From CAZJDM01 sp964544765 (GTDB taxonomy: Bacteria > Bdellovibrionota_B > Oligoflexia > CAYFLR01), in contig CAZJDM010000050.1 of assembly GCA_964544765.1 (NCBI GenBank), positions 1 through 27,281 on the forward strand: 27,281 bases of DNA. The letters run 5' to 3'. Positions 1 through 7,081 of the stretch are shown here, piece by piece (position 1 is the first letter of the stretch; the number at the start of each line of letters is the position of its first letter). The position numbers and the translations under genes are program-made. The notes beneath the pieces are model-generated. The model was not told the origin of the DNA and ran no database searches. It saw only the letters and a list, made by a program, of their open reading frames with translations.

Positions 1-616
1 ATTTTTGTTTATGAACTTTTACACTGTTGAATATTTTACACTCTGAATTGCTGTTGAATGGATTAATATTTGACAGTTTAAGAGTAGATTTCTTAGTATA
101 TACCAATTCATCGTTCTTATTAATGAAAGTAATATTTGGAGTTTTAAAGAAGTTATTCATTGTCCTAGGCTCTTTACATAACTGAGCTAAAGACTCCTCA
201 CCTTCGCCTAGCACAATAATATCAATAAAAGAGAATTGTTTTAAAATTTCTTTATGACAAGCTGTTGCGTGTATGCCTCCTAAAACCACGGTAGATGATG
301 GATAATGATTTTTAAATATTTTAGCAAGTGAAATGGAGGATATTGTATTTCTAAAATGGGTGCTTATCCCAATAATATCCCAATCTTCTTTAAAAACACT
401 CGAATTTTTGACTAAAGATAAAGTAGCATTTTTGTATTTACCTTTAGCTTGTAATAATTCGATATTTAAATCTAATATCTTAACTTTATTAGCGACATTG
501 CTTGCCATGACAAAATTGGCTAAGGCAACATGACAAAGGGGTAGCTGAAGATTTCCTTCTAAGCATGATGTATATTCAAATGGAGCAACTAAAAGTAAAT
601 TTGGTTTATTAATCAT
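1..616 (-). CDS. B12-binding domain of a radical SAM protein, partial (C-terminus beyond window)
   Basis: Reading leftwards from an ATG at 614-616, about 205 codons stay open to the window edge, so this is the N-terminal part of a longer protein. The start (MINKPNLLLVAPFE) and the motifs IGISTH (residues about 75-80), VLGGIHAT (about 100-107) and VLGEGEESL (about 123-131) are typical of the cobalamin-binding Rossmann domain that precedes the radical SAM core in BchE-like B12-binding radical SAM enzymes. The catalytic CxxxCxxC cluster would lie outside the window. It is the second B12-radical SAM protein of this arm, on the same strand as the MFS gene. Only a weak AAAGAA ribosome site precedes the ATG. 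The substrate is unknown; such enzymes often methylate or rearrange peptides or lipids. Confidence 0.8.
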   Translation of the reverse strand, partial: MINKPNLLLVAPFEYTSCLEGNLQLPLCHVALANFVMASNVANKVKILDLNIELLQAKGKYKNATLSLVKNSSVFKEDWDIIGISTHFRNTISSISLAKIFKNHYPSSTVVLGGIHATACHKEILKQFSFIDIIVLGEGEESLAQLCKEPRTMNNFFKTPNITFINKNDELVYTKKSTLKLSNINPFNSNSECKIFNSVKVHKQK

Positions 617-641
617 ATTCTTTATTTTACTATTAACATCA

Positions 642-671
642 AAAAAATACAAAAAGGCTTATAAAAAGCCC
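642..671 (-). terminator. Intrinsic terminator or attenuator, minus strand
   Basis: On the minus strand GGCTT (670-666) and AAGCC (660-656) form a hairpin followed by a T-rich tract (655-642). It lies downstream of the MFS gene but only about 26 bases before the start of the partial B12 gene, which leaves little room for a separate promoter. It could end MFS transcription or attenuate read-through. Confidence 0.55.
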
Positions 672-815
672 TCAAAATGCTCAAGAGTTTGGTTTTACAG
701 TAAAATCCAACTTACTAGCATTGACCCTTAATTTTATCTGTACTTGCCATTTTTAAGGGCCTTAAACCCTGAAATCTCCTAAGTTTGTCTAATGTTTCAA
801 TAACTTTACCAGTTA

Positions 816-852
816 ACGACAATTGCCCATAATGGGTATTTATAATTGTCGT
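816..852. repeat. Nested inverted repeat (cruciform-like)
   Basis: ACGACAATT (816-824) is exactly inverted as AATTGTCGT (844-852), and inside it CCCAT (826-830) faces ATGGG (832-836). No T-tract follows on either strand, so it is not an obvious terminator. It may be an operator or a small-RNA stem. Confidence 0.45.
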
Positions 853-887
853 ATATCAGTCTATTGAGAATGGTCAACTTATTTGAG

Positions 888-905
888 GGTGGAGTCCGCC
901 TTTTT
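888..905 (+). terminator. Terminator-like hairpin, plus strand
   Basis: GGTGG (888-892), loop AGT and CCGCC (896-900) are followed by five T residues (901-905). No plus-strand gene lies upstream in the window, so it is either fortuitous, protects the MFS 3' end from antisense transcription, or ends an unrecognised small RNA. Confidence 0.35.
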
Positions 906-921
906 GATCAAGATAACAAAT

Positions 922-2190
922 TTAAGAATCGTAAGAGTAATACCATTTTTTCCTTCCTTGTAGAAAAAAAGCGATAGCAATTAAGCAAATACCAAATAAA
1001 AATAAAAATGCTATTTGGATAAGCTGTGATATATCCACAGAACGGGACATTAGTGCTGCTATAAAAGTTATAAGAACGCTAATTGCACTGGATATTGAGT
1101 GTCTAACTGAAAGGAGGTAAACTCGTTTTTCAGGCGATTCAATGGATTGAAACAAAGAAAGAGTTGAAGATCTTGCCAGAGACAGAAATCCTATAAAGGA
1201 CATCAGACCTAGAGCGGCGAAGAGCAAATTGTTAGTAAAGGAAAGGCTGAGAAATGAAACACCTGTAAGAATGTGAAACAAAGTAATAGATCTAAAAGTT
1301 TTCATATGATTTTTTAACTTATTTATTAATAGTTTCCCAAGTAGAATTCCTAGGATGCTGACACTGAAAAATGGACCAATATGAGAGAACTTAAGACCTA
1401 AAGTGTCCAGATAGTAAGGAATCTCAATATAATCAAAAATACAACAAACAATGCCGGTGGCTATATGAAAGGAAAATAGTATTAAAATAGATTGAAATGA
1501 ATTGTTGAGCCAAGTCGGTTCAGATTTTGTTTTTTCTCTAAAGGTAGGTTCTTCTTGTTCTATTTTATCTTGTCCTTTGTCACTGGGAGAAGGTAGAAGA
1601 ATATATACAATAATACCTGAAAAAATATAAGTTCCAGCATCAAAGATTAAAGCACCTGTAATTCCAGTATTGTCTATTAAAAAGCCTCCGAGTCCTGCGC
1701 CAATAACCATAGTTGAGTAACCAACTAACTGCAAGTTTTGATTTGTATTGAGTAGTAATTTATTGGGTAAAATTTTAGGCAAATAATTATTGAAAGAGGT
1801 TTCATGTAAATTAAATAAGAATCCTATAGCAAATAAGAGACAGGGTATTATATATATCGAATCAGAGTATAGGAGCACTAAAAGAAGTAATACTCCAGAA
1901 AGAATATTACTAAAAATGATCATTTTCTTTTCACCAAATTTTTTCACAAGATAGGATACGGCTTTGTAACTAACAGCTCCTCCCAGGTATTTTGCGGTAA
2001 AGAAAATACCAAGATTGAATAGGAATTTTTCTTTAGAGTGTGGAATAGCTACTATAGCTAAGTAGCTGGTAAATGTACCGATCTGATTAATAAGAAAGTA
2101 GATTAAGACTTTAATCTGAATTGGATTATCACTCTTAAACAAATTTTTTAGCCAAGTATTTATCAAAATTATTCTCCACATTTTGAACAA
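922..2190 (-). CDS. MFS-type multispanning transporter
   Basis: A 422-residue hydrophobic protein with roughly ten to twelve predicted membrane helices and the size of a major facilitator superfamily efflux carrier. After membrane segments near residues 28-48 and 58-75 there is a basic cytoplasmic loop VKKFGEKK (about 83-90) like the MFS motif A position between helices 2 and 3. A polar stretch at about 205-230 separates the two halves. The longest frame starts at a TTG (2190), but an ATG at 2181 (MWRIIL) is a likelier start. Either way the start lies inside the 3' end of the radical SAM gene (overlap 47-56 bases), implying translational coupling. I infer export of the product of the adjacent radical SAM enzymes; the cargo is not visible. 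Confidence 0.8.
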   Translation of the reverse strand: MFKMWRIILINTWLKNLFKSDNPIQIKVLIYFLINQIGTFTSYLAIVAIPHSKEKFLFNLGIFFTAKYLGGAVSYKAVSYLVKKFGEKKMIIFSNILSGVLLLLVLLYSDSIYIIPCLLFAIGFLFNLHETSFNNYLPKILPNKLLLNTNQNLQLVGYSTMVIGAGLGGFLIDNTGITGALIFDAGTYIFSGIIVYILLPSPSDKGQDKIEQEEPTFREKTKSEPTWLNNSFQSILILFSFHIATGIVCCIFDYIEIPYYLDTLGLKFSHIGPFFSVSILGILLGKLLINKLKNHMKTFRSITLFHILTGVSFLSLSFTNNLLFAALGLMSFIGFLSLARSSTLSLFQSIESPEKRVYLLSVRHSISSAISVLITFIAALMSRSVDISQLIQIAFLFLFGICLIAIAFFLQGRKKWYYSYDS

Positions 2191-3079
2191 AGGAATCGTC
2201 TGCTACTGAGTGTAAATCGCTCAATCCTCTGTAGTCTAAAGTTACGTTAAAGCGATTAAAGTATTCGTCACCTAGAAGAAAAGAAATGAACTCTATATAG
2301 AGATCTATTAATCGATTCTTTTTAGGTAATTTAGCTAAAGTATCTCTAATCCTCTGGTGGGTAACTAAATATTTAGTCCAAACAGAAATCTTTTCAAGGA
2401 AGCTGAGACTCTGGATATGTTTTGAATGTAATAGTTTAAAAGGTGGAGTATCTTCATGCTTAATACCAAAATTCACAGCATTTCTTTGAACAGTACTCCC
2501 CGGTAAAACGTATAGAATAAAAGCATTAAAACTATCTACTGAATTATTCAACACAAAATCAAGGGTTTCCAGATAATTTTCATCTGTGTCATAAGGTAAA
2601 CCTAGTATTACATCAAAAGAGAGAATATTGCCCTCCTCACGATGTATAGCAATTTTTTCTGAAAATTTCTTAAAATCTGTTTGCCTGCCAATTGCATTAA
2701 GAACACGTAAATTCGTCGATTGAAGGCCTATAGATCCGACAATCAAAGGATTTTGAGCCATTTTTTTTGCTATTTCTGGGTTAATGGTTGTTACGTTCTG
2801 TTCAAAGTAAATATATTCTATATCACCAGTATTGATATGCCTCTCCAAAAAATCAAGGATAGTTATACCTCGCTTACGTTGGATAAAAAGATCACTATCA
2901 ATCAAATAAATCATTGATATATGGTTTAGTTGAGCAATAGAGATAATATCTTGTTCAACAGTTTCCAAAGAAGCGTACTGTACTTTTTGCTGACCCCATG
3001 TACAGTAACTACAAGAAAATGGACATCCTTCAGAGGTCTGAAGACATATCTGTATATGATTACCAGTTTTCTCAACCAA
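2135..3079 (-). CDS. Radical SAM core half of a frameshifted B12-binding radical SAM protein
   Basis: This frame carries the [4Fe-4S]/SAM cluster motif EGCPFSCSYC, with cysteines at residues 19, 23 and 26 counted from a TTG at 3079, followed by the usual barrel elements (YLIDSDLF about 58-65, GSIGLQS about 115-121, FDVILGLPYDT about 155-165). The same frame is open upstream to a TAG near 3150, so the TTG is only a nominal start. The missing N-terminal cobalamin-binding domain is encoded immediately upstream in another frame (3084-3698). Removing one base in an A5/T5 run at 3100-3104 would join both halves into about 520 residues, the normal layout of this family. Whether the core is still made is unknown. 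Its C-terminal helical region overlaps the MFS start. Confidence 0.8.
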   Translation of the reverse strand: MVEKTGNHIQICLQTSEGCPFSCSYCTWGQQKVQYASLETVEQDIISIAQLNHISMIYLIDSDLFIQRKRGITILDFLERHINTGDIEYIYFEQNVTTINPEIAKKMAQNPLIVGSIGLQSTNLRVLNAIGRQTDFKKFSEKIAIHREEGNILSFDVILGLPYDTDENYLETLDFVLNNSVDSFNAFILYVLPGSTVQRNAVNFGIKHEDTPPFKLLHSKHIQSLSFLEKISVWTKYLVTHQRIRDTLAKLPKKNRLIDLYIEFISFLLGDEYFNRFNVTLDYRGLSDLHSVADDSFVQNVENNFDKYLAKKFV

Positions 3080-3083
3080 CTCT

Positions 3084-3698
3084 TCAATAGTAATTACGGA
3101 AAAATGAGCTGGAATAAACTGAATGAGAATATTGAAATGAGTCTAACCCTTGATACTCACATTTTACACAATTACTCAAATAGTCATTTAAAAAGGTCTC
3201 AAATGACGATTCTCCATTTCCTGTAAATGTAACGAATTGGGGGTTTGATTGAGGGATAGGAATAGATAAAGCTCCTGGTCCACCAAATAAAATATGTTTA
3301 AAATCGGTGTGGTTTGTCGCATGAAGTACATCAGTAATAGGTTGAATATTCCAAATATAGGCAGAAAATCCTACTATATCGAATTGTTTAATGTATGAAG
3401 CAGTTTCATCAACATTAAAATTTATGCCTAAATCTAGTAAATCAATGGAAAAATGTTTAGATAGATTTATATCATTATTAATATGTGTGCGAAGACGTTG
3501 TAGAGCAAGAGAAATATAGCTTTCAAGGTTAAAGCTAATTAGAATTATTTTTGTATTTTTTTGCTCTTTTGATCTTGTTGTCTTTTTTTCTTGGCCAGTA
3601 TATTTTCTTTTAATTTTTTCAGGCGTTTGCCTGAAGGTGCGCCTGTTGGCATTATTAATTCCTTTGACTGATGTTACTTTTATACTCATCCAAAACAC
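3084..3698 (-). CDS. B12-binding N-terminal half of the frameshifted radical SAM protein
   Basis: A 204-residue frame whose body reads as a cobalamin-binding Rossmann domain: KIILISFNLES (about 50-60), DIVGFSAYIWN (about 107-117), HILFGGPGALS (about 135-145) and FTGNGESSFE (about 156-165, matching the G-x-GE pattern of the family). The frame then runs into a short out-of-frame tail (FFRNYY) and stops at 3086-3084, just where the linker to the radical SAM core should begin. The longest frame starts at GTG (3698); an ATG at 3689 is more natural. The N-terminal 45 residues are unusually basic and resemble no domain I know. It is either the first half of a pseudogene, a sequencing-error split, or a site of translational frameshifting. 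Confidence 0.75.
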   Translation of the reverse strand: MFWMSIKVTSVKGINNANRRTFRQTPEKIKRKYTGQEKKTTRSKEQKNTKIILISFNLESYISLALQRLRTHINNDINLSKHFSIDLLDLGINFNVDETASYIKQFDIVGFSAYIWNIQPITDVLHATNHTDFKHILFGGPGALSIPIPQSNPQFVTFTGNGESSFETFLNDYLSNCVKCEYQGLDSFQYSHSVYSSSFFRNYY

Positions 3699-4073
3699 CG
3701 TTTGTAATATTGCAAATTATAACGAACTTGTCAATTACCAGCATGTGTTATTATATATTTAAAAAAAACAGTAATTTTTTAAACAATTCAAGTAAATAGA
3801 ATTGTTTAAGTCCTCCAATCTTCGATACCTTTTTCAAAACTTCTTATAAATATAAACGCTTGAATTTTAAGTGAATATTTAGGAAAGCCACATATAAATT
3901 ATTTCTATGGCTAGAGAATATTCATGCTGGGGAAAATACCAAGTAATATATTATATGTCAATATAAAATATATTAAATATAAAATCAAAATATATTTAAC
4001 CATAATATAATGTGAAAATAATAGTATTATTCCATTTGTAAAATTTATTTGAAGAGGTTTTCCTATATTTTAA
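3699..4073. other. 375-base AT-rich intergenic stretch
   Basis: This is extremely A+T rich, especially at 3940-4060 with repeated ATATTA-like runs. Apart from the inverted repeat at 3779-3809 I see no gene. A 19-codon frame at 3907 (MAREYSCWGKYQ...) has no well-placed ribosome site. The stretch probably carries the promoter for the minus-strand radical SAM/MFS genes and the 3' end of the acetyltransferase gene. Confidence 0.45.
3779..3809. promoter_or_regulatory. 11-bp perfect inverted repeat upstream of the minus-strand arm
   Basis: TTAAACAATTC (3779-3789) is exactly inverted as GAATTGTTTAA (3799-3809) around a 9-base spacer. It sits about 80-120 bases before the start of the radical SAM gene on the minus strand and no T-tract follows the stem, so an operator for a dimeric regulator is more likely than a terminator. 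Confidence 0.4.
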
Positions 4074-4730
4074 TTAATTACATTTCTTCTTAATGGACGT
4101 TGTATATTCTCGAATAACACTGAAACCTAATTGTTTTGCCAAATTAGTTGACGTTTCGTTTGCTGAATTCCAAGATGGATTGATTCCTTTATCTTGACAA
4201 TAGAGCAACAAAGAAGTGCGTATCTTGGTAGCCAAACCCTTTCTTCGGTAATGGGGATTTGTATCAACCTGTATTTCAATTCCTTTAGAACATGCAGCAA
4301 ATGACGAAACTATACTAACAATAGTTTTATTCTTTAAAGCGTAATAACCAATACCATTTTCAATAAACTCTTGAGGCGATTTAAACGCCGTTAGGTGATA
4401 TTTAAATATTGTTTCTTTATTATTATAAATATATTTCGCAATATCTAAATCTATACGTCTGACTTTGAAAGATTTATCGTCAAATTTCCGATGTGTAGGT
4501 TTAAACATTTTGGTATCTATTGCATTATGGTTAAAAGCACTTCTACTCAATAGTGTTAAACTATTATCACCGTACTCTTTTGATAGTAAATCTTGCCAAT
4601 CTTTCTTGTTGTTAGTAATTATTAAACCACGGTCATTTTCAATAATGGACCCGAGAATAATCGGTAATTCTGAATCTTGAAAAATCTTACTAAACCGACT
4701 TTTCATATCTTTTGGAACATCTTTTAACAT
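4074..4730 (-). CDS. GNAT-family acetyltransferase
   Basis: A 218-residue protein whose C-terminal half carries the acetyl-CoA binding signature: IEIQVDTNPHYRRKGLATKI (about residues 151-170) contains the R-x-x-G-x-A loop of motif A, followed by a helix and the motif B-like WNSANETSTNLAKQLGF (about 188-204). The N-terminal 100 residues are variable, as in two-domain GNAT proteins. It starts at an ATG at 4730 and is the only gene between two AT-rich gaps, on the same strand as the radical SAM/MFS arm. Substrate cannot be read from sequence; self-protection by acetylating a toxic product, or modification of a peptide, are possibilities that rest on location only. Confidence 0.75.
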   Translation of the reverse strand: MLKDVPKDMKSRFSKIFQDSELPIILGSIIENDRGLIITNNKKDWQDLLSKEYGDNSLTLLSRSAFNHNAIDTKMFKPTHRKFDDKSFKVRRIDLDIAKYIYNNKETIFKYHLTAFKSPQEFIENGIGYYALKNKTIVSIVSSFAACSKGIEIQVDTNPHYRRKGLATKIRTSLLLYCQDKGINPSWNSANETSTNLAKQLGFSVIREYTTSIKKKCN

Positions 4731-4801
4731 ATACTACCTAGCTCGTTCATATAATTTACAGACCAAAGTCTTATATCATACTTTAAAGATTTAAAAACAA
4801 C

Positions 4802-4948
4802 ATTTATCTTTTAATTACTTTTATTTCCTCTCTCGAATCTGGGCAAAGTCAAATAGGCAGACAACGAGCTATAAAACTGGCCAAAGCTCTTAAAGTACAT
4901 CCAGCAGTGATTTTGTTTCCAGACTTTGATATAGGTGATGTCGTTTAA
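4802..4948 (+). pseudogene. C-terminal remnant of an XRE-family HTH regulator
   Basis: In one plus-strand frame ending at TAA 4946-4948 I read FISSLESGQSQIGRQRAIKL (residues from about 4820), then AKALKVHPAVILFPDFDIG. This matches the second half of the HTH_XRE fold: the recognition-helix end xISxLExG, the R-x-x-A-x-x-LAKAL helix, and the common tail HPAxLLFPDF. The first half of the domain (the start and first two helices) is absent; the frame runs into a stop just upstream near 4788 and has no start codon. I infer a deleted or decayed regulator gene, possibly the former controller of the divergent arms. Confidence 0.6.
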
Positions 4949-4975
4949 TTTAATAATCTCTCTCCATAAGATATT

Positions 4976-4995
4976 TCTCAGTCATAATTCTGAGA
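4976..4995 (+). terminator. Weak hairpin after the XRE remnant
   Basis: TCTCAG (4976-4981) faces CTGAGA (4990-4995), followed by a T-rich but interrupted tract (4998-5012). It could be the terminator left from the XRE gene. Confidence 0.3.
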
Positions 4996-5050
4996 GATTC
5001 TTTCACATTTTTACCTTCTTCTTTTTAGTTTGGTATAAAGTTCTAACTGC

Positions 5051-5080
5051 TTGGGGTTATTTGTAGTAAAATCCTATAAT
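5051..5080 (+). promoter_or_regulatory. Sigma70-like promoter
   Basis: TTGGGG (5051-5056), an 18-base spacer and a perfect TATAAT (5075-5080) make the best promoter seen in the accessory region. A strong ribosome site (AAGGAGTAAGGAG, 5095-5107) follows, abutting an ATG at 5108 that opens a frame of only six codons. The promoter may also serve the exported peptide, the solute-binding protein, YcaO and the kinase downstream. Confidence 0.55.
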
Positions 5081-5107
5081 AGCTTAATATTATTAAGGAG
5101 TAAGGAG

Positions 5108-5239
5108 ATGAATAAATTCCGACTGTAAAATAATGACCCCTTGTGATCGTCCTAGGGGAGGTTTAAGATGGCAGCATAATTTTTACCAACTCAAATGAAA
5201 TGTCCAGGTATAGATAATCCAGATGATGGGTTTGACTAA
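5108..5239 (+). pseudogene. Tiny broken frames behind a strong promoter and ribosome site
   Basis: The ATG at 5108 gives MNKFRL and a stop. In the +1 frame an ATG at 5133 gives 21 residues (MTPCDRPRGGLRWQHNFYQL plus K). Its TGA overlaps an ATG at 5194 that opens MKCPGIDNPDDGFD, which is back in the first frame. Read with two frame changes the whole would be a Cys-containing peptide of about 40 residues beginning MNKF. This may be a decayed small gene, perhaps a former precursor peptide, or a set of real very short peptides. I cannot tell which; no family is recognised. Confidence 0.3.
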
Positions 5240-5283
5240 ATTACAAAGTTGTTGTATATTGTGATTCACTATTGGAGGTTATT

Positions 5284-5487
5284 ATGAACAAACTAGTTTC
5301 AATATTCATTAAGTTGCTATTAGTGGTTGGTTTCATTGATGTTTCATTTTCATCATCAAATACATGCGATTATGGGGATTTAGCATTTTTAGATAACTCA
5401 AAAGATGATATTCTTCTAGCAATGCCTGTTACAGTATGTGTTGAAGATATAGATGGAGAATCTCTACCCATATATCGAAGAGGTTAG
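5284..5487 (+). CDS. Small exported peptide, candidate precursor
   Basis: From an ATG at 5284 with a good ribosome site (TTGGAGG, 5273-5279) this encodes 67 residues; an upstream ATG at 5272 in the same frame would add four but would overlap that site. Residues 1-22 (MNKLVSIFIKLLLVVGFIDVSF) look like a Sec signal or membrane anchor. The mature part is short and acidic, with two cysteines (SNTCDYGD and VTVCVEDIDG) and a basic end (PIYRRG). No family is recognised. It lies 73 bases before the solute-binding protein of the YcaO unit and is the best intact candidate for a substrate peptide, but an N-terminal hydrophobic segment is not typical of azoline-type leader peptides, so it may instead be a small periplasmic partner of the binding protein. 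Confidence 0.55.
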   Translation: MNKLVSIFIKLLLVVGFIDVSFSSSNTCDYGDLAFLDNSKDDILLAMPVTVCVEDIDGESLPIYRRG

Positions 5488-5500
5488 GTGATCCGATCAC
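5488..5500 (+). promoter_or_regulatory. Palindrome GTGATCCGATCAC
   Basis: A perfect 13-base palindrome with a single central base, directly after the small-peptide stop and followed by a T-rich stretch (5501-5515). It may be a weak terminator, limiting read-through into the next gene, or an operator. Confidence 0.35.
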
Positions 5501-5560
5501 ATTTTGTCTATTTTTATAATAAATTTGTTCCCACCTATTAAATTCGTTACAATCTGATTT

Positions 5561-7081
5561 ATGTATAAATCTGTTATAATTTACATAACCGTGTTTTTGT
5601 TAGGAAATTATATGTCAGAATTAAATGCTAAACAATTAGACAAAAAGCCCCTCACCTTTATCTTTCCACATTTACATCATAATTACGAATGGGATATATC
5701 AAATTGTAGCAGCTTATGGATTTATTTTATTGCTAATAATATAGCTGAACCGCTTATTAGAATAGGGAATAGATCGCAATATGAGCCTGGAATTGCAACT
5801 TCATGGTCTTTTACAGAGGACAAAAAGCAAATTACATTCTTGTTATCTGATAAATACAGATATCATAATGGCGAGTTAGTAACATATGAAGATATATATA
5901 AAAGTATTGAGCGAGTTTTATTGGCAAAAAAGACTTCACATTCAGATCTTTCAAATGCTCTTTGTATTAAAGAAAATAAATGCCAAGGATTATCGTTAAA
6001 TAAAAACGTACTTACAATATCTTTAGAGCAACCTATAAATGGTATACTTTTTAATATAGCAACTCCAGAGTATGGAGTTGTACATAAAACATTTTATAAT
6101 CATAAAATAAAGCCCCATGATGCACTAAAGAATCTATCCGGTCCTTATCAAGTTCTTTCCTTTGATCCTAAGATTATGAAACTACAAGTTCAAACCAATC
6201 ACCCCTTAATAGATGTACACAGTCCCAAAGATGTAGTTATTAAAGAGATAGTCGATACTAATGAGGCAATAAAATATCTTATAAATCATAAAGAATCAGT
6301 TTTTATTGCATCAGATTATAATAGTGGTTTGCGAGTAATAGATCTGAACCTTCCTCAATTTATTAGCGCACCTTCATTAACTGAATTCTTAGTACCAAAT
6401 ATTTTATCTAAACATCTTGATACTGTTGAAAAAAGAAAAACAATATTCTCTATTTTTAATCATGTAAAGAATCAACTGGAAGTAAATAGCAAAATTGCAT
6501 CTCTAACCAACCAGATATTTACACACAATAATTTAGCCAGACTAGATGAAGATTTAGTTGGTCAAATATATAAAACAAAACCCAAAACATTAAAACATAA
6601 AGTTAAATTAAATATGTTGTTATTTGATTGGATGAAAGAATCTCCGATCCCTCTAGAATTGAAAAAATTGTTAACTGTTTATAACATCGACTTAAATATT
6701 GTCGATGTTGATATTCCAACAGGCTTATCAAAGATAAATTCTAATGATTATGATTTAACATATATATATTCAGGTGTTAGTGCTATAGATCCTATTGTCG
6801 AACTTATTTACTTATTCAAGCACCCTATTACAAGATCTTTTTACACTAAAAATGAAGAAGCGCTTAAATTACTAAATATAGCGAAATCAATAATTGATCG
6901 AAATTCTTATGTAAAAATAATTCGCCAAATCCATATGTCCTTGCTTTCTGAGTACCGGGTATTACCACTATTTCACACCAAAATGGTTTATGTTAGTGGG
7001 GGGAACTTTGAACTGCGTGATATGAATCATTTTGATGGAGGGCTTGATATATGGCGCTGGAAACAGAAAAGCAAAAAATAG
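5561..7081 (+). CDS. Orphan periplasmic peptide/solute-binding protein, family 5 (DppA/OppA-like)
   Basis: A 506-residue protein of typical length for extracellular solute-binding protein family 5. It starts with a signal peptide (hydrophobic 5-15, probable cleavage after NA near residue 23) with no lipobox cysteine, so a soluble periplasmic protein of a diderm is expected. Family features are NNIAEPLIRIG (about 59-69), EPGIATSWSFTEDKKQITF (about 74-92), the RYHNGELVTYEDIYKSIERV segment (about 99-118) and a C-terminal VLPLFHTKMVYV. No permease or ATPase genes (DppBCDF type) are nearby. Its last 31 bases overlap the YcaO gene, whose ribosome site lies inside it. I infer that it captures a peptide or the YcaO product, either for import by a distant permease or to inform the kinase downstream. 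No clear ribosome site precedes the ATG. Confidence 0.8.
   Translation: MYKSVIIYITVFLLGNYMSELNAKQLDKKPLTFIFPHLHHNYEWDISNCSSLWIYFIANNIAEPLIRIGNRSQYEPGIATSWSFTEDKKQITFLLSDKYRYHNGELVTYEDIYKSIERVLLAKKTSHSDLSNALCIKENKCQGLSLNKNVLTISLEQPINGILFNIATPEYGVVHKTFYNHKIKPHDALKNLSGPYQVLSFDPKIMKLQVQTNHPLIDVHSPKDVVIKEIVDTNEAIKYLINHKESVFIASDYNSGLRVIDLNLPQFISAPSLTEFLVPNILSKHLDTVEKRKTIFSIFNHVKNQLEVNSKIASLTNQIFTHNNLARLDEDLVGQIYKTKPKTLKHKVKLNMLLFDWMKESPIPLELKKLLTVYNIDLNIVDVDIPTGLSKINSNDYDLTYIYSGVSAIDPIVELIYLFKHPITRSFYTKNEEALKLLNIAKSIIDRNSYVKIIRQIHMSLLSEYRVLPLFHTKMVYVSGGNFELRDMNHFDGGLDIWRWKQKSKK

Larger units (their letters stand above)
617..921. other. 305-base stretch without a convincing gene
   Basis: It holds the minus-strand terminator (642-671), a nested inverted repeat (816-852) and a plus-strand terminator-like hairpin (888-905). 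On the minus strand a frame closing at a TAG (717-715) can be read back for about 43 codons, ending in KIKGQC, but it lacks a well-placed start and ribosome site. It could be a decayed small gene; I do not call it a CDS. Confidence 0.4.

Noticed and set aside
333..533. 66-codon plus-strand frame
   Set aside because: It lies antisense to a convincing B12-binding domain on the minus strand and resembles no protein family.
715..845. About 43 minus-strand codons ending KIKGQC
   Set aside because: Reads somewhat like protein, but has no proper start or ribosome site and overlaps the nested inverted repeat; kept only as a note on the spacer.
2930..3226. 98-codon plus-strand frame across the radical SAM frameshift
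   Set aside because: It is antisense to the conserved CxxxCxxC region and has no recognisable motif.
3907..3966. 19-codon frame MAREYSCWGKYQ... considered as a precursor peptide
   Set aside because: No well-placed ribosome site, no leader-like region and a stop directly upstream in frame; too short to support.
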